From: Phoenix dactylifera
Taxonomy: Eukaryota > Streptophyta > Magnoliopsida > Arecales > Arecaceae
DNA length: 64,000 nt
Assembly: GCF_009389715.1 (NCBI RefSeq)
Contig: NW_024067931.1
Span: 299,228 to 363,227 of the forward strand
Direction of reading: 5' to 3'
Part shown: in pieces, positions 10,879 through 21,205 of the stretch
How positions within the stretch are numbered: the stretch's first letter is position 1
Layout of the letters: the number at the start of each line of letters is the position of its first letter
Notes under the pieces: generated by a model
Told to the model about the DNA's origin: nothing
Database searches by the model: none
What the model saw: only the letters and a program-made list of their open reading frames with translations
Made by a program: the position numbers and the translations under genes

Positions 10879-11015
10879 TGTAACAACCCAGGACCTCGCC
10901 CAAAATGGCTAGCCGGAAGGTATTGTTTGGGTTCCTTGATCCTGTATAAGTACCTAAGATCTACCCAGCGAATAACTGATGTGGAACTAAACACACGCCC
11001 GCACAGATCCTCACA
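10879..11015 (-). repeat. TRIM LTR copy C
   Basis: 137-bp LTR. Its sequence (for example GGTATTGTTTGGGTTCC) is closer to copy D than to A and B, which share GGTTATTTTTTTGG. The two LTR pairs therefore have separate histories. Confidence 0.85.
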
Positions 11016-11180
11016 TACTCTCCCCGTTCAAGCCCTGACGTCCTCGTCAGGCTAAGGGTTCAAATCCATTCAACTCTAATCACAAACACCACGATTGGTC
11101 CGTGGTCAACCCCAATGGATCCGTGCTGCAGTGTCCCCTAGTCCACATAAGTTATGGGCCGGGTCCGCTCTGATACCAAT

Positions 11181-11317
11181 TGTAACAACCCAGGACCTCA
11201 CCTAAAATGGCTAGCCGGAAGGTATTGTTTGGGTTCCTTGATCCTGTATAAGTACCCAAGATCTACCCAGCGAATAACTGATGTGGGACTAAACACACGC
11301 CCGTACAGATCCTCACA
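11181..11317 (-). repeat. TRIM LTR copy D
   Basis: 137-bp LTR, followed directly by GATAG, the same pentamer that precedes copy A. The primer-binding site at 11167-11178 is two bases away. Confidence 0.85.
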
Positions 11318-11322
11318 GATAG

Positions 11323-11837
11323 ATGGTATGCTTTGAGATCTATGGGACAAATGATCGAAGGGATTATATTATTTTTAATGTTAAACAGGAGAATTGGAAT
11401 GAGTGGGAAGAAATTTAGGTGAATGTGTGAAGAGTCAGGAATTAATGGGAAGCACTGGGTTTTGGAGAAGAGTTCTTGGAGTCGACTCTGAAGGATGTAA
11501 AATTGTGAAATGATGTAGTGTCAGTTTAGGCTTTACCTAATTGAGCTTGACTCGACCTGCATGCATTAAGCATAATCAATAAATAATCAAATCAAACTTG
11601 AATTACCTTTGATAATTTATTAAAATGCAATGATGAAGGTAATACAATTTTCTTATGTTAAATTTAAAATATGTGCAAAGAAAATAATGATAAGTGCTGT
11701 GTAAAATAGTTAAATATATACATTATTTAGCACTTATCAGGGTGGGGATCTGAAATCTCAGTATCTAGAAAAACATCTAGACAAACATAAAAAATTTGAG
11801 CATGTCATGCATTTCAAATTAATCGAACTCTTCTTCC

Positions 11838-11913
<76 letters not shown>

Positions 11914-12336
11914 TTCCACCAAAATAAAATTTTTCTAATTTGCCTTCTTTAGTTAAAAATTTTACTTATCCAAAACTTTTTTAATTAGAACTAAACTTCC
12001 ATAATTGAATAGATTCATAGATTAATAATATAATTAATATATTTTAAAATAAAAATTTACTTTTATATAAAAGTTTTTATCCTTGCGCATGCAAAGCAAG
12101 TGCAAAATGCTAGTTTCAGTTAAACTGTTTGACTTGCTAGGTTAAATGATTGAGCTGCTCGAACGCGAGTGACCTGACTTGGTGTTCGCTTGCCAAAGAA
12201 TTTTGGAAATTATCATGGAGCGACTCAGATCGTTATCAGAGCGGAAGGGGAGTGGATTAGATCTCGGTTGTTTGGGCTCCAGCAACAAGCCTTGTGCTGT
12301 GCCATTTGATCCCTTAGGATCAAGAATCCTTGTACC
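11323..12336. other. Intergenic stretch with long AT microsatellite
   Basis: AT-rich DNA without a recognisable gene. A pure (AT)n run lies at about 11841-11908. The last 200 bases before the chromovirus (12140-12336) are more GC-balanced but show no known domain. Confidence 0.5.
11841..11908. repeat. (AT)n microsatellite
   Basis: About 34 uninterrupted AT dinucleotides. Confidence 0.95.
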
Positions 12337-12341
12337 ATTTT

Positions 12342-12719
12342 TGATGGGGACATAAGCTAGGGACCATTTTATTTGCACATTTATTTTATTTTTATTTCTG
12401 GATTTATTTACATTTTAGGACTTATTTGTGTTATTTGTGGGCTTATTAGGATTTATTTTTGTGTAAGGAGATTTATGCAAATCGTGTATTTTGGCCCTAT
12501 ATATAGGGACCTATTTTCATGATTAGGTTTTTTAATGAAAGTTTAACAATTTTTCCCCACGTCTTCTTCTCCTCTCTTTCTCCTTCTCTTTCCCCTCTTC
12601 TTCCTCTTCCTCATTCTTTTCTCTCTCTTCTTCTATTTCATCCTAAAGCTACAACGTACTGTAAGCTCAATAGTACATTCTCATCACTACAGCCATTTTT
12701 TCCTCCCGGTTCGGCATCA
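12342..12719 (+). repeat. Left LTR of the chromovirus
   Basis: 378 bp, starting TGATGGGGACATAAGC and ending GGCATCA. It contains CTATATATAGGG (TATA) at about 12498 and a long pyrimidine tract. It differs from the right LTR by roughly 4-5 percent by eye over the first 230 bases, so the insertion is not recent. Confidence 0.9.
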
Positions 12720-12722
12720 ACT

Positions 12723-12734
12723 TGGTATCAGAGC
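12723..12734 (+). other. Primer-binding site of the chromovirus (Met tRNA)
   Basis: TGGTATCAGAGC three bases after the left LTR end. The following CATGCAAGATCCTATT (12734-12749) is not leader sequence but matches the protease region at the other end of the inverted body. Confidence 0.9.
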
Positions 12735-12749
12735 ATGCAAGATCCTATT

Positions 12750-13110
12750 GAAATGGCTGTAGTGATGAGAATGTACTATTGAGCTTACAGTACGTTGTAG
12801 CTTTAAGATGAAATAGAAGAAGAGAGAGAAAAGAATGAGGAAGAGGAAGAAAAGAGGGGAAAGAGAAGGAGGAAGAGAGGAGAGGAAGACGTGGGGGAAA
12901 ATTGTTAAACTTTCATTAAAAAAACCTAATCATGAAAATAGGTCCCTATATATAGGGCCAAAATACACAATTTGCATAAATCCCCTTACACAAAAATAAA
13001 TCCTAATAAGCCCACCAATAACACAAATAAGCCCTAAAATGCAAATAAACCCAGAAATAAAAATAAAACAAATGTGCAAATAAAATGGTCTGTAGCTGAT
13101 ATCCCCATCA
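12750..13110 (-). repeat. Inverted, truncated LTR of the chromovirus
   Basis: Reverse complement of the LTR lacking its last 17 or so bases; it begins at GAAATGGCTGTAG and ends at the LTR start TGATGGGG (minus) at 13110. With the left LTR it forms a near-perfect inverted repeat with arms of about 360 bp and a 47-bp spacer. Confidence 0.9.
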
Positions 13111-13560
13111 ACTCCTTCCGGGTGGAAAAAACTCGACCCCGTCGAGTGCAGATCTGGCCGGCTGTCGTAGTGCTCCAGAAGATCAGGATCAAGGCGCTGC
13201 AACTCGGCTCGTGAAATCCACGTCACATCTGATTTGGGTCGACCTTTCCACCGAACAAGGTAACGTTGGTAGCTTCCTCTCCTGGTAGAGATAACCTGCT
13301 CATCTAATATATGTTCTATGTGTCCTCTGCATGCATGAAACTGTGGAGATGGAGGCTCAATAACAGGTGCTGGATCAGGGTGATCAACAACAGCGGGTGT
13401 ACCAACAAAAGGGTCAGAAGGAATGAATGTTGACTTCTTGTATGGGACTAAATCTTCAATATTAAATGTCGCACTAATCCCATAGTCTTCAGGAAGATCT
13501 ACAACATAAGCATTCGAACTAATTTTCTTTAGGACTTTGAACGGTCCTGCACTACGAGAT
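13111..13560 (-). pseudogene. Chromodomain and integrase C-terminus, inverted copy
   Basis: Minus-strand continuation of the integrase C-terminus into a chromodomain that ends with [17 protein letters not shown] and a short tail entering the LTR. The stop at the 5' side (GTFKKL then TAA) replaces the glutamine found in the direct copy at about 20377. The domain equivalent to the direct copy's residues [11 protein letters not shown] onward is visible across frames. Chromodomains of chromoviruses bind modified histones and direct integration. Confidence 0.75.
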
Positions 13561-14588
13561 TACAGCTTTTTGAACGTTCCCGAAGGGAGTCGTTCAGGTC
13601 TAATTCTTACCATGACATAATCACCTACATTCAATTCTTTATAATGTCTGTGCAAATCAGCAAGTGATTTATATTTTAAGTTATTAGAGTGAATATGTTT
13701 GCTGATCTCCTGATGCAATGAATGCAAGTGTGAAGCAAATGATTGTGCAGACTTAGAAACTCTATGTTGATGAGACATGGGAATCAAGTCTATGGGTTGC
13801 TTAGGTTTATATCCATTCACCACTTCGAAAGGACTCATGCCTAAGATCCTATTGACCGAACTATTATATGCAAACTCGGCGGTTGGTAATACGAGATCCC
13901 AAGTCCTAACATGCTCACCTACCAGACATCTTAAAAGATTTTCTAGACTTCGGTTGACAACTTCTGTCTGGCCATTAGTTTGGGGATGATAGGCAGAGAA
14001 AAATTTTAATTTGGTACCCATCATGTGCCAAAGAGTTTTTCAAAAATAGCTCATAAATTTAATATCCCTATCAGACACAATAGATTTTGGGAGGCCATGG
14101 AGTCTAACGACTTCGTCAAAATAGAGTTTCGCAATCCTAGAAGCATCGGAAGACTTGGAACATGGAAGAAAATGAGCCATTTTAGAGAATCGGTCCACCA
14201 CTACAAAAATGGAATCGTGTTTGGTCGAGGTACGTGGAAGCCCTAACACAAAATCCATGCTAACATCTTGCCACGGACAATCAGAAACAGGTAGTGGAGT
14301 GTAAAGACTAGTGTTCTGTTTACGTTGCTTGGCTAGTTGATATGTGCGACACTGACTGACAATTTTGGCCACGTCTCTCTTGAGACTCGGCCAGAAGAAA
14401 CATCTTTCCACCATTTCAATGATTTTGTCTCTTCCGAAATGCCCAGACAGTCCTCCAGCGTGTATCTCCCATACTAGGAAATCTCTCAAGGAGGTTCGCG
14501 GAATACACAACCGGTCAGAGCGAAAGAGGTAATCATCTTGTAAAAAGAAGTCATCTTGTTCTCTCTCTACTCCATCTCGTAGGGTCAA
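13560..14588 (-). pseudogene. Integrase, inverted chromovirus copy (split by a frameshift)
   Basis: Two adjacent frames. 14588-14040 carries the HHCC zinc region (HAGGLSGHFGRDKI, then CRTYQLAK) and the core start with the first two catalytic aspartates (MDFVLGLPRTS and SDRDIKFMS). 14024-13560 carries HPQTNGQTEVVNRSLE with the catalytic glutamate, then the C-terminal SH3-like part. The HHCC region has CRTY in place of the more usual CxxC. One small indel near 14035 separates the frames. Function: strand transfer of retrotransposon DNA; inactive here. Confidence 0.85.
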
Positions 14589-14627
14589 GTATACATTACT
14601 AAAATCGGGACAAGTGGTATATTATTT

Positions 14628-15066
14628 TCAGATCCTTTCAAAACCAATTACTTCAGTGCTTATCACAGATAGGAGAAAGATCCGTCGGCTGAGCACATCA
14701 GCAGCCTTGTTCTCAACTCCAGCTTTATGTTTCAGTACAAAAGTATAGGCTTGCAAAAACTCAATCCATCGGCCGTGTCGATGGTTCAGTTTCTTTTGGG
14801 AGTTAAGATACTTTAAAGCCTCATGGTCTGAATACAAGACAAATTCTTGCGGTAGCAAATAGTGTCGCCAATGTCGCAACTACTACATAGAATTTCTTAT
14901 CATAAGTAGAATAACGCAACCTGCCGTCGCTTAATTTTTTGCTAAAGAACGCGACAGGGTGACCTTCTTGGCTTAATACGCCACCTATGCCAACGCCAGA
15001 GGCATCACATGCGACCTCGAATACCTTAGTGAAATCGAGGAGGCGAAAGACAGGTGCTTCGGTCAT
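14628..15066 (-). pseudogene. RNase H, inverted chromovirus copy
   Basis: Fragments 15066-14821 ([16 protein letters not shown], containing the first catalytic aspartate) and 14879-14628 (LPQEFVLYSDHEALKYLNS and ENKAADVLSRR) are a Ty3-type RNase H. The frame is broken near 14880, where the direct copy has a stop, so both copies are damaged at the same place but differently. Confidence 0.85.
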
Positions 15067-15899
15067 CCTTTTCTTAATTTCTTTAAATGCTTGGGATGCC
15101 GACTTAGTCCAGATAAAGTCTCATTTCTTCATACAATCTGTAATGGGAGACATTATAGAACTAAAATTTCTAATGAAGCGTCGATAGAAAGTAGCCAGGC
15201 CATGAAAACTACGTACTTCTGCTAGGATCTTGGGCTCAAGCCATTCGACTATCGCGCTTACTTTTTCCGGATCTGCGGAGACACCCTTGGAAGACACTAT
15301 GAACCCTAGAAAAGTAACGTGATCAGTCAGGAAGGCACACTTCTTAGGGTTTGCAAAGAAACTTTCTCTCCACAGGAAACCTGCCTTAAGTGTAAGAGAT
15401 GGAGCTCTTGAGTTTGACTATAGATGAAGATGTCATCAAAATATACAACAACAAATTTATTCAAGAAAGGTCGTAAGATCTGTGTCATCACCCTCATAAA
15501 AATACTTGGAGCATTTGTTAATCCGAAAGGCATTACTAGCCATTCGTAGAGTCCATCTTTAGTCTTAAAGGCAGTTTTCCATTCATCCCCAGGACGAATC
15601 CGAATCTGGTGATACCCACTCTTTAGGTCAATCTTGGAAAATACTGTAGCACCATACATATAGTCTAAAAGGTCATCCAGCCTAGGAATGGGAAAACGAT
15701 ACTTAACCTTGATTTTATTGATAGCACGGCTATCGACGCACATCCTCCAAGAGCTATCTTTCTTGGGAGTGAGGAGTGCAGGTACAGCATAGGAACTCAG
15801 ACTCTCACGAATATATCCTCGAGTGAAGAGTTCGTCAACTTGACGTTTCAGTTCAGTGTGCTCGTTTGGGTTTAGCCTATTATGGGGAAGATTTGACAA
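15067..15899 (-). pseudogene. Reverse transcriptase, inverted chromovirus copy
   Basis: 15899-15327 encodes the fingers and palm: [45 protein letters not shown] and the catalytic [13 protein letters not shown]. Near 15385 seven bases present in the direct copy (around GTGATG) are missing, which shifts the frame and ends the ORF. The thumb and connection continue in another frame to about 15067. Unlike the direct copy, this arm retains the RT N-terminus. Confidence 0.9.
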
Positions 15900-15929
15900 A
15901 GATGCTCCAGGAATGAGATCAATTACGTG

Positions 15930-16510
15930 CTAGATATCACGCATCGGAGGGAGTATATCTGGAAGATCCTTAGGGAAAATAGAGTGAAACTCCTCCAACA
16001 GGAGAACTACGGCAGCCGGATGCTCGAAATTTGACTCCACATTGATAACTCTAGCCACAAGGGCGAACACAGGTGAGTGGCTTTCGATATCTTTCATTAC
16101 CTCTTTCGAAGTAATGATGTGAAGTGACTCATCTTTCCGTGGTGTAACACCCTTCTTTTCAGGGGCGGGATCTCTAGGAGGCAATGAATTCAACATAATT
16201 TTTCGACCCTGAAACATAAAGCTACACGAATTCGACCGACCATGAAGGGTGACGTCCTTATCATATAACCAAGATCTTCCAAGAAAGATTTGACCTACGT
16301 CCATCGAAAGGCAGTCGCACCAGATCTCATCTTTATAAGATAGAAATTGAATCGGGACAAGGCATCTTTCCGACACCGAGATGGACGTCTTATCTATCCA
16401 AGCTACTTTATATGGGTTGGGATGAGGGGTAGATTTCAGACCGAGGCGGAAAACAACTCCAGACGCAATAGCGTTGATGCAACTCCCACTGTCAAATAGG
16501 ATCTTGCATG
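15930..16510 (-). pseudogene. Aspartic protease region, inverted chromovirus copy
   Basis: Minus-strand translation from 16510 gives an [13 protein letters not shown] protease active-site segment, then IFLGRSWLYDKDVTLHG, which resembles the flap and C-terminal ILG-type motif of plant Ty3 retropepsins. An in-frame TAG at about 15930 separates it from RT. This 841-bp interval (15670-16510) is the only part of the body not duplicated in the direct arm, and it forms the centre of the large inverted repeat. Confidence 0.75.
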
Positions 16511-17648
16511 TTTAGACTATATGGCTGGTGCTACAGTATTTTCCAAGATTGACCTAAAGAGTGGGTATCACCAGATTCAAATTCGTCCTGGGGATGAATG
16601 GAAAACTGCCTTTAAGACTAAAGATGGACTCTACGAATGGCTCGTAATACCTTTCGGATTAACAAATGCTCCAAGTACTTTTATTAGGGTAATGACACAG
16701 ATCTTACAACCTTTCTTGAATAAATTTGTTGTTGTATATTTTGATGACATCCTCATTTATAGTCAAACTCAAGAGCTCCATCTTTTACACTTAAGGCAGG
16801 TTTGTGATGTCCTGCGGAGAGAAAGTTTCTTTTCAAATCCTAAGAAGTGTGCCTTCCTGACTGATCACATTACTTTTCTAGGGTTCATAGTGTCTTCCAA
16901 GGGTGTCTCCGTGGATCCGAAAAAAGTAAGCACGATAGTCGAATGGCCTGAGCCCAAGATCCTAGCAGAAGTACGTAGTTTTTATGGCCTGGCTACTTTC
17001 TATCGACGCTTCATTAGAAATTTTAGTTCTATAATGTCTCCCATTAAAGATTGCATGAAGAAAGGAGACTTTATCTGGACTAAGTCGGCATCCCAAGCAT
17101 TTAAAGAAATTAAGAAAAGGATGACCGAAGCGCCTGTCTTGCGCCTCCCCGATTTATTCGAGGTCGCATGTGATGCCTCTGGCGTTGGCATAGGTGGCGT
17201 ATTAAGCCAAGTAGGTCACTCTGTCGCATTCTTTAGCAAAAAATTAAGCGACGGCAGGTTGTGTTATTCTACCTATGATAAGGAATTATATGCAGTAGTG
17301 CAAACTTTGTGACATTGGCGACACTATTTGCTACCGCAAGAATTTGTCTTGTATTCAGACCATGAGGCTTTAAAGTATCTTAACTCCCAAAAGAAACTGA
17401 ACCATCAACACGGCCGATGGATTGAATTTTTGCAAGCCTATACTTTTGTACTGAAACATAAAGCTGGAGTTGAGAACAAGGCTGCTGATGCGCTCAGCCG
17501 ACGGATCTTTCCCCTATCTGTGATGAGCACTGAAGTAATTGGTTTTGAAAGGATCAGGAAACAATATACCACTTGTCCCGATTTTAGTAATGTATACCTG
17601 ACCCTACGAGATGGAGTAGAGAGAGAACAAGATGACTTCTTTTTATAA
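16511..17648 (+). pseudogene. Reverse transcriptase and RNase H, direct chromovirus copy
   Basis: The frame 16521-17312 starts inside RT ([17 protein letters not shown]), includes [13 protein letters not shown] and the thumb ([18 protein letters not shown]), and runs into RNase H ([16 protein letters not shown]). A TGA at about 17310 interrupts it. 17328-17648 continues with LPQEFVLYSDHEALKYLNS, ENKAADALSRR and the linker to integrase, ending in a TAA. The N-terminal RT and protease are absent because the arm begins at the inversion junction. It is nearly identical at protein level to the inverted copy. Confidence 0.9.
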
Positions 17649-17675
17649 GATGATTACGTCTTTCGCTCCGACTAG

Positions 17676-18246
17676 TTGTGTATTCCCCGAACCTCCTTGA
17701 GAGATTTCCTAATATGGGAGATACACACTGGAGGACTGTCTGGGCATTTCGGAAGAGACAAAATCATTAAAATGGTGGAAAGATGTTTCTTCTGGCCGAG
17801 TCTCAAGAGAGACGTGGCCAAAATTGTCAGTCAGTGTCGCACATATCAACTAGCCAAGCAACGTAAACAGAACACTAGTCTTTACACTCCACTACCTGTT
17901 TCTGATTGTCCGTGGCAAGATGTTAGCATGGATTTTGTGTTAGGGCTTCCACGTACCTCGACCAAACACGATTCCATTTTTGTAGTGGTGGACCGATTCT
18001 CTAAAATGGCTCACTTTCTTCCATGTTCCAAGACTTCCGATGCTTCTAGGATTGTGAAACTCTATTTTGACGAAGTCGTTAGACTCCATGGCCTCCCAAA
18101 ATCTATTGTGTTCGATAGGGATGTTAAATTTATGAGCTATTTTTGGAAAACTCTTTGGCACATGATGGGTACCAAATTAAAATTTTTCTCTGCCTATCAT
18201 CCCCAAACTGATGGCCAGACAGAAATTGTTAACCGAAGTCTAGAAA
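17676..18246 (+). pseudogene. Integrase N-terminal part, direct chromovirus copy
   Basis: Carries HTGGLSGHFGRDKI, CRTYQLAK, MDFVLGLPRTS, the DRDVKFMS aspartate and HPQTDGQTEIVNRSLE with the catalytic glutamate. It is cut at 18246 by the solo LTR (18247-19993) and resumes at 19999. Residues after NRSLE in the apparent ORF come from the LTR, not from integrase. Confidence 0.9.
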
Positions 18247-19998
18247 TGATGACCCAAAAATTGATTTAAAGATTAATTTTGATGATCACAAAACCTTGAA
18301 GTATAATTACTAATGCTTGTGTTGCAAGAAGAAAGATAATTTATTTTGTAAGGAACATAGCAAGATTGGAAGAATACAAGAAGGCCTCCAAAGCTCTCAA
18401 GAAAAGTTGGAAGAAAGCTACAATTTATTGGCCCAAGTTTCAAGTTTAAAGAATTCAAGTTGGAGGAGCAAATTTAAAGAAAAATTCAAAAGAATAGTCC
18501 TCGAGTCGACTCCTAGAAGTTTAGAGTCGACTCTGGCACTCTAGAGTTTTAAGAAACAGTGCTCGAGTCGACTCCGATACTCTATGAGTCGACTCCGACT
18601 GAGAACAAACAAAAAGACAGAGAGTTGATTTTCAGCACTACAGTGATCTCGAGTCGACTCCAACTTCAGTGCTACAGTGCGGAGTCGACTCCCAGCTACA
18701 GTGCCGGCAGACTACTATTCACGAGTCGACTCCTATTTCAGCCGAGTCGACTCCTGCTTCAGCCGAGTCGACTCTAGCACGCTGGGAGGTATAACGGCTA
18801 GTTTTTTCTTGACTCCAACGGCTCTATTTTTGTCTCTAACGGCTAGATTTTTGTTTCCACGCCATCTAAAGCTATAAAATCAAGAGGAGAGCTAGGGAAG
18901 AAGGTATGGAAGTGGGAGAGAACATTTAGGAAAGAGATTTCAAAGAGATTATAAGGAAAATCTCCCATAAGCACAAAAGGGCCATTCAAAGTAAAATAGA
19001 GAGAAGAGCATCCAAGTGAATCCCAAAGCTTCCTCTCCATCCGTGTGCTGCCTCGGTGATCCTCTACTTCGTGCAAAATCAGAAAAGGGTCAAGTAAAGA
19101 AGAAGCCGAGTTCCTCCATCTACAAATTTGTTTGAGGGCTTCATCTCTTTACTTTACTTATTTATATTTGCTATATTTGCTTATTTGAGAAGCTTGTATT
19201 TGATTTAAACTCTTGCTCTATTATCTTGTAACTTGATTCAATCAAGGGATTGAATCAAGGGGTTAAGGTTTGTTGGTGAGCCAAAGGAAAAACCAACTTT
19301 GTAAGGTTGTGGTTGGTGAGCCTTTGGAAAAACCAACTGGGTTGATTGTGAACCCGGAAAACAATCGTTGTAAGGTTGTGGTTGGTGAGCCTTTGGGAAA
19401 ACCAACTGGGTTAGATTGTGAGCCCGTGAAAACAATCGGTTGGTTCTAGTCGGTGAGCCTGTGAAAACCGACCGAGTTCGTTGTGATCTCGCAAAACAAC
19501 AAGTTGGGTTGTGAGCTTGTAAAACAACCGACTGTAATCTGAGGGATTATAGTGAAATTCCCAAGAGGTCTTGGGGAGTGGATGTAGGTGCTGGGGTGCA
19601 CCGAACCACTATACATCTTTGTGTTTGTGATGCATTATCTCTTGTATTTCATGCCTTACATTCATGCTTGATTGTGTAATATCTCTAGCTTTGTTTTCTA
19701 TAGAGTTATAAGTGATTGTTTAGAATTTGCTTAGCTTCCACTCCATTCTTACCATACACATAGATTAAAATTGATCATACAACTAAAAGTTAATTTTAGA
19801 TCAATTGCACCCTAAAGCCATAGTATAATTGCTCTAGCTTAATTTTCCACTGCTTTACTTGTAATTGCCTAGAGCTTAAGTAAATAACATCTTATTATTC
19901 CGCCGCATTCTATTCAAAGTAAAAATTAGGGAACATAATTTTTAGAAAACCCAATTCACCCCCCCCCCTCTTGGGTTGTCACCTTGGGCAACAAGAAA
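18242..19998 (+). mobile_element. Sirevirus-type copia solo LTR nested in integrase
   Basis: The LTR is 18247-19993 (1747 bp), TGATGACCC to GGGCAACA. It is flanked by AGAAA on both sides (18242-18246, 19994-19998). The inverted chromovirus copy keeps the empty site: at about 13945 the minus strand reads CGAAGTCTAGAAAATC without insertion, with one AGAAA. No primer site or internal region follows, so the element was reduced to one LTR by LTR-LTR recombination. It belongs to the same family as the LTR at 7008-8522: it shares the terminal GTCACCTTGGGCAACA, the C-run, the GTCGAC palindrome array (18495-18775) and the GGTGAGCC subrepeats (19263-19530). A TATA-like CTATAAAA lies at 18872. Confidence 0.95.
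18495..18775. repeat. Array of GAGTCGACTC palindromes in solo LTR
   Basis: Nine copies of CGAGTCGACTCC or close variants in 280 bp. They are separated by 10-70 bases of differing sequence, so this is a dispersed motif array rather than a simple tandem repeat. Confidence 0.85.
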
Positions 19999-20846
19999 AT
20001 CTTTTAAGATGTCTGGTAGGTGAGCATGCTAGGACTTGGGATCTCGTGTTACCAACCGCCGAGTTTGCATATAATAGTTCGGTCAATAGGACCTTAGGCA
20101 TGAGTCCTTTCGAAGTGATGAATGGATATAAACCTAGGCAACCCATAGACTTGATTCCCATGTCTCATCAACATAGAGTCTCTGAGTCTGCACAATCATT
20201 TGCTTCACACTTGCATTCATTGCATCAGGAGATCAGCAAATATATTCACTCTAATAACTTAAAATATAAATCACTTGCTGATTTGCACAGACGTTATAAA
20301 GAATTGAATATAGGTGATTATGTCATGGTAAGAATTAGACCTGAACGACTCCCTTCGGGAACGTTCAAAAAGTTACAATCTCGTAGTACGGGACCGTTCA
20401 AAGTCCTAAAGAAAATCAGTTCGAATGCTTATATTGTAGATCTTTCTGAAGACTATGGGATTAGTACGACATTTAATATTGAAGATTTAATCCCATACAA
20501 GAAGTCAACATTCATTCCTTCTGACCCTTTTGTTGGTACACCCGCTGTTGTTGATCACCCTGATCCAGCACCTGCTATTGAGCCTTCACCTCCACAGTTT
20601 CATGCACGCAGAGAACACATAGAACATATATTAGATGAGCAGGTTATCTCTATCAGGAGAGGAAGCTACCAACGTTACCTTTTTCGGTGGAAAGGTCGAT
20701 CCGAATCAGATGTGACGTGGATTTCACGAGCCGAGTTGCAGCGCCTTGACCCTGATCTTCTGGAGCAGTACGACACCCGGCCAGATCTGTACTCAACGGG
20801 GTCGAGTTTTTTCCACCCGGAAGGAGTTGATGGGGACATCAGCTAG
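19999..20846 (+). pseudogene. Integrase C-terminus and chromodomain, direct copy
   Basis: An open frame of about 283 codons after the solo LTR. It starts with NLLRCLVGEHARTWDLVLP, continues through the integrase C-terminal domain ([38 protein letters not shown]) to a chromodomain ([32 protein letters not shown]). The stop lies 19 bases inside the 3' LTR. This is the best preserved part of the element and supports the chromovirus assignment. The eight apparent residues before it derive from the solo LTR. Confidence 0.9.
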
Positions 20847-21205
20847 GGACCATTTTATTTGCACATTTGTTTTATTTTTATTTCTGGGTTTATTTGCATT
20901 TTAGGGCTTATTTGTATTATTTGTGGGCTTATTAGGATTTATTTTTGTGTAAGGGGATTTATGCAAATCGTGTATTTTGGCTCTATATATAGGGATCTAT
21001 TTTCATGATTAGGTTTTTTTAATGAAAGTTTAACAATTTTCCCCCACGTCTTCCTCTTCTCTCTTCCTCCTCTTTTCCCTCTTTTCTTCCTCTTCCCCAT
21101 TCTTTTCTCTCTCTTCTTCTATTTCATCTTAAAGCTACAACGTACTGTAAGCTCAATAGTACATTCTCATCACTACAGCCATTTCTCCCTCCTCGTTCGG
21201 CATCA
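20828..21205 (+). repeat. Right LTR of the chromovirus
   Basis: 378 bp, TGATGGGGACATCAGC to GGCATCA, preceded by the purine tract GGAAGGAG and followed by ATTTT. It has the same length and ends as the left LTR. Confidence 0.9.

Larger units (their letters stand above)
10156..11322 (-). mobile_element. Composite TRIM: four LTRs, two internal segments and a 5S centre
   Basis: Four copies of a short LTR lie in the same orientation: A 10161-10299 (139 bp), B 10466-10604 (139 bp), C 10879-11015 (137 bp) and D 11181-11317 (137 bp). Each reads TGTAACAAC to CTCACA on the plus strand, so the element's sense strand is minus. A-B and C-D each enclose about 166 bp with a minus-strand primer-binding site (TGGTATCAGAAC at 10452-10463; TGGTATCAGAGC at 11167-11178) and a purine tract beside the other LTR. 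Between B and C are 274 bp holding a 5S-rRNA-like sequence. The pentamer GATAG occurs directly before A (10156-10160) and directly after D (11318-11322), as expected if the whole array were one insertion. There is no coding capacity. Confidence 0.85.

Noticed and set aside
12337..13110. Two independent chromovirus insertions head to head
   Set aside because: The inverted LTR lacks its terminus and no duplication exists at 12750 or 16510; the only flanking duplication is ATTTT at the outer ends.
19971..19998. Apparent start codon of the 291-codon chromodomain ORF
   Set aside because: The first residues come from the solo LTR; integrase sequence begins after the AGAAA duplication.
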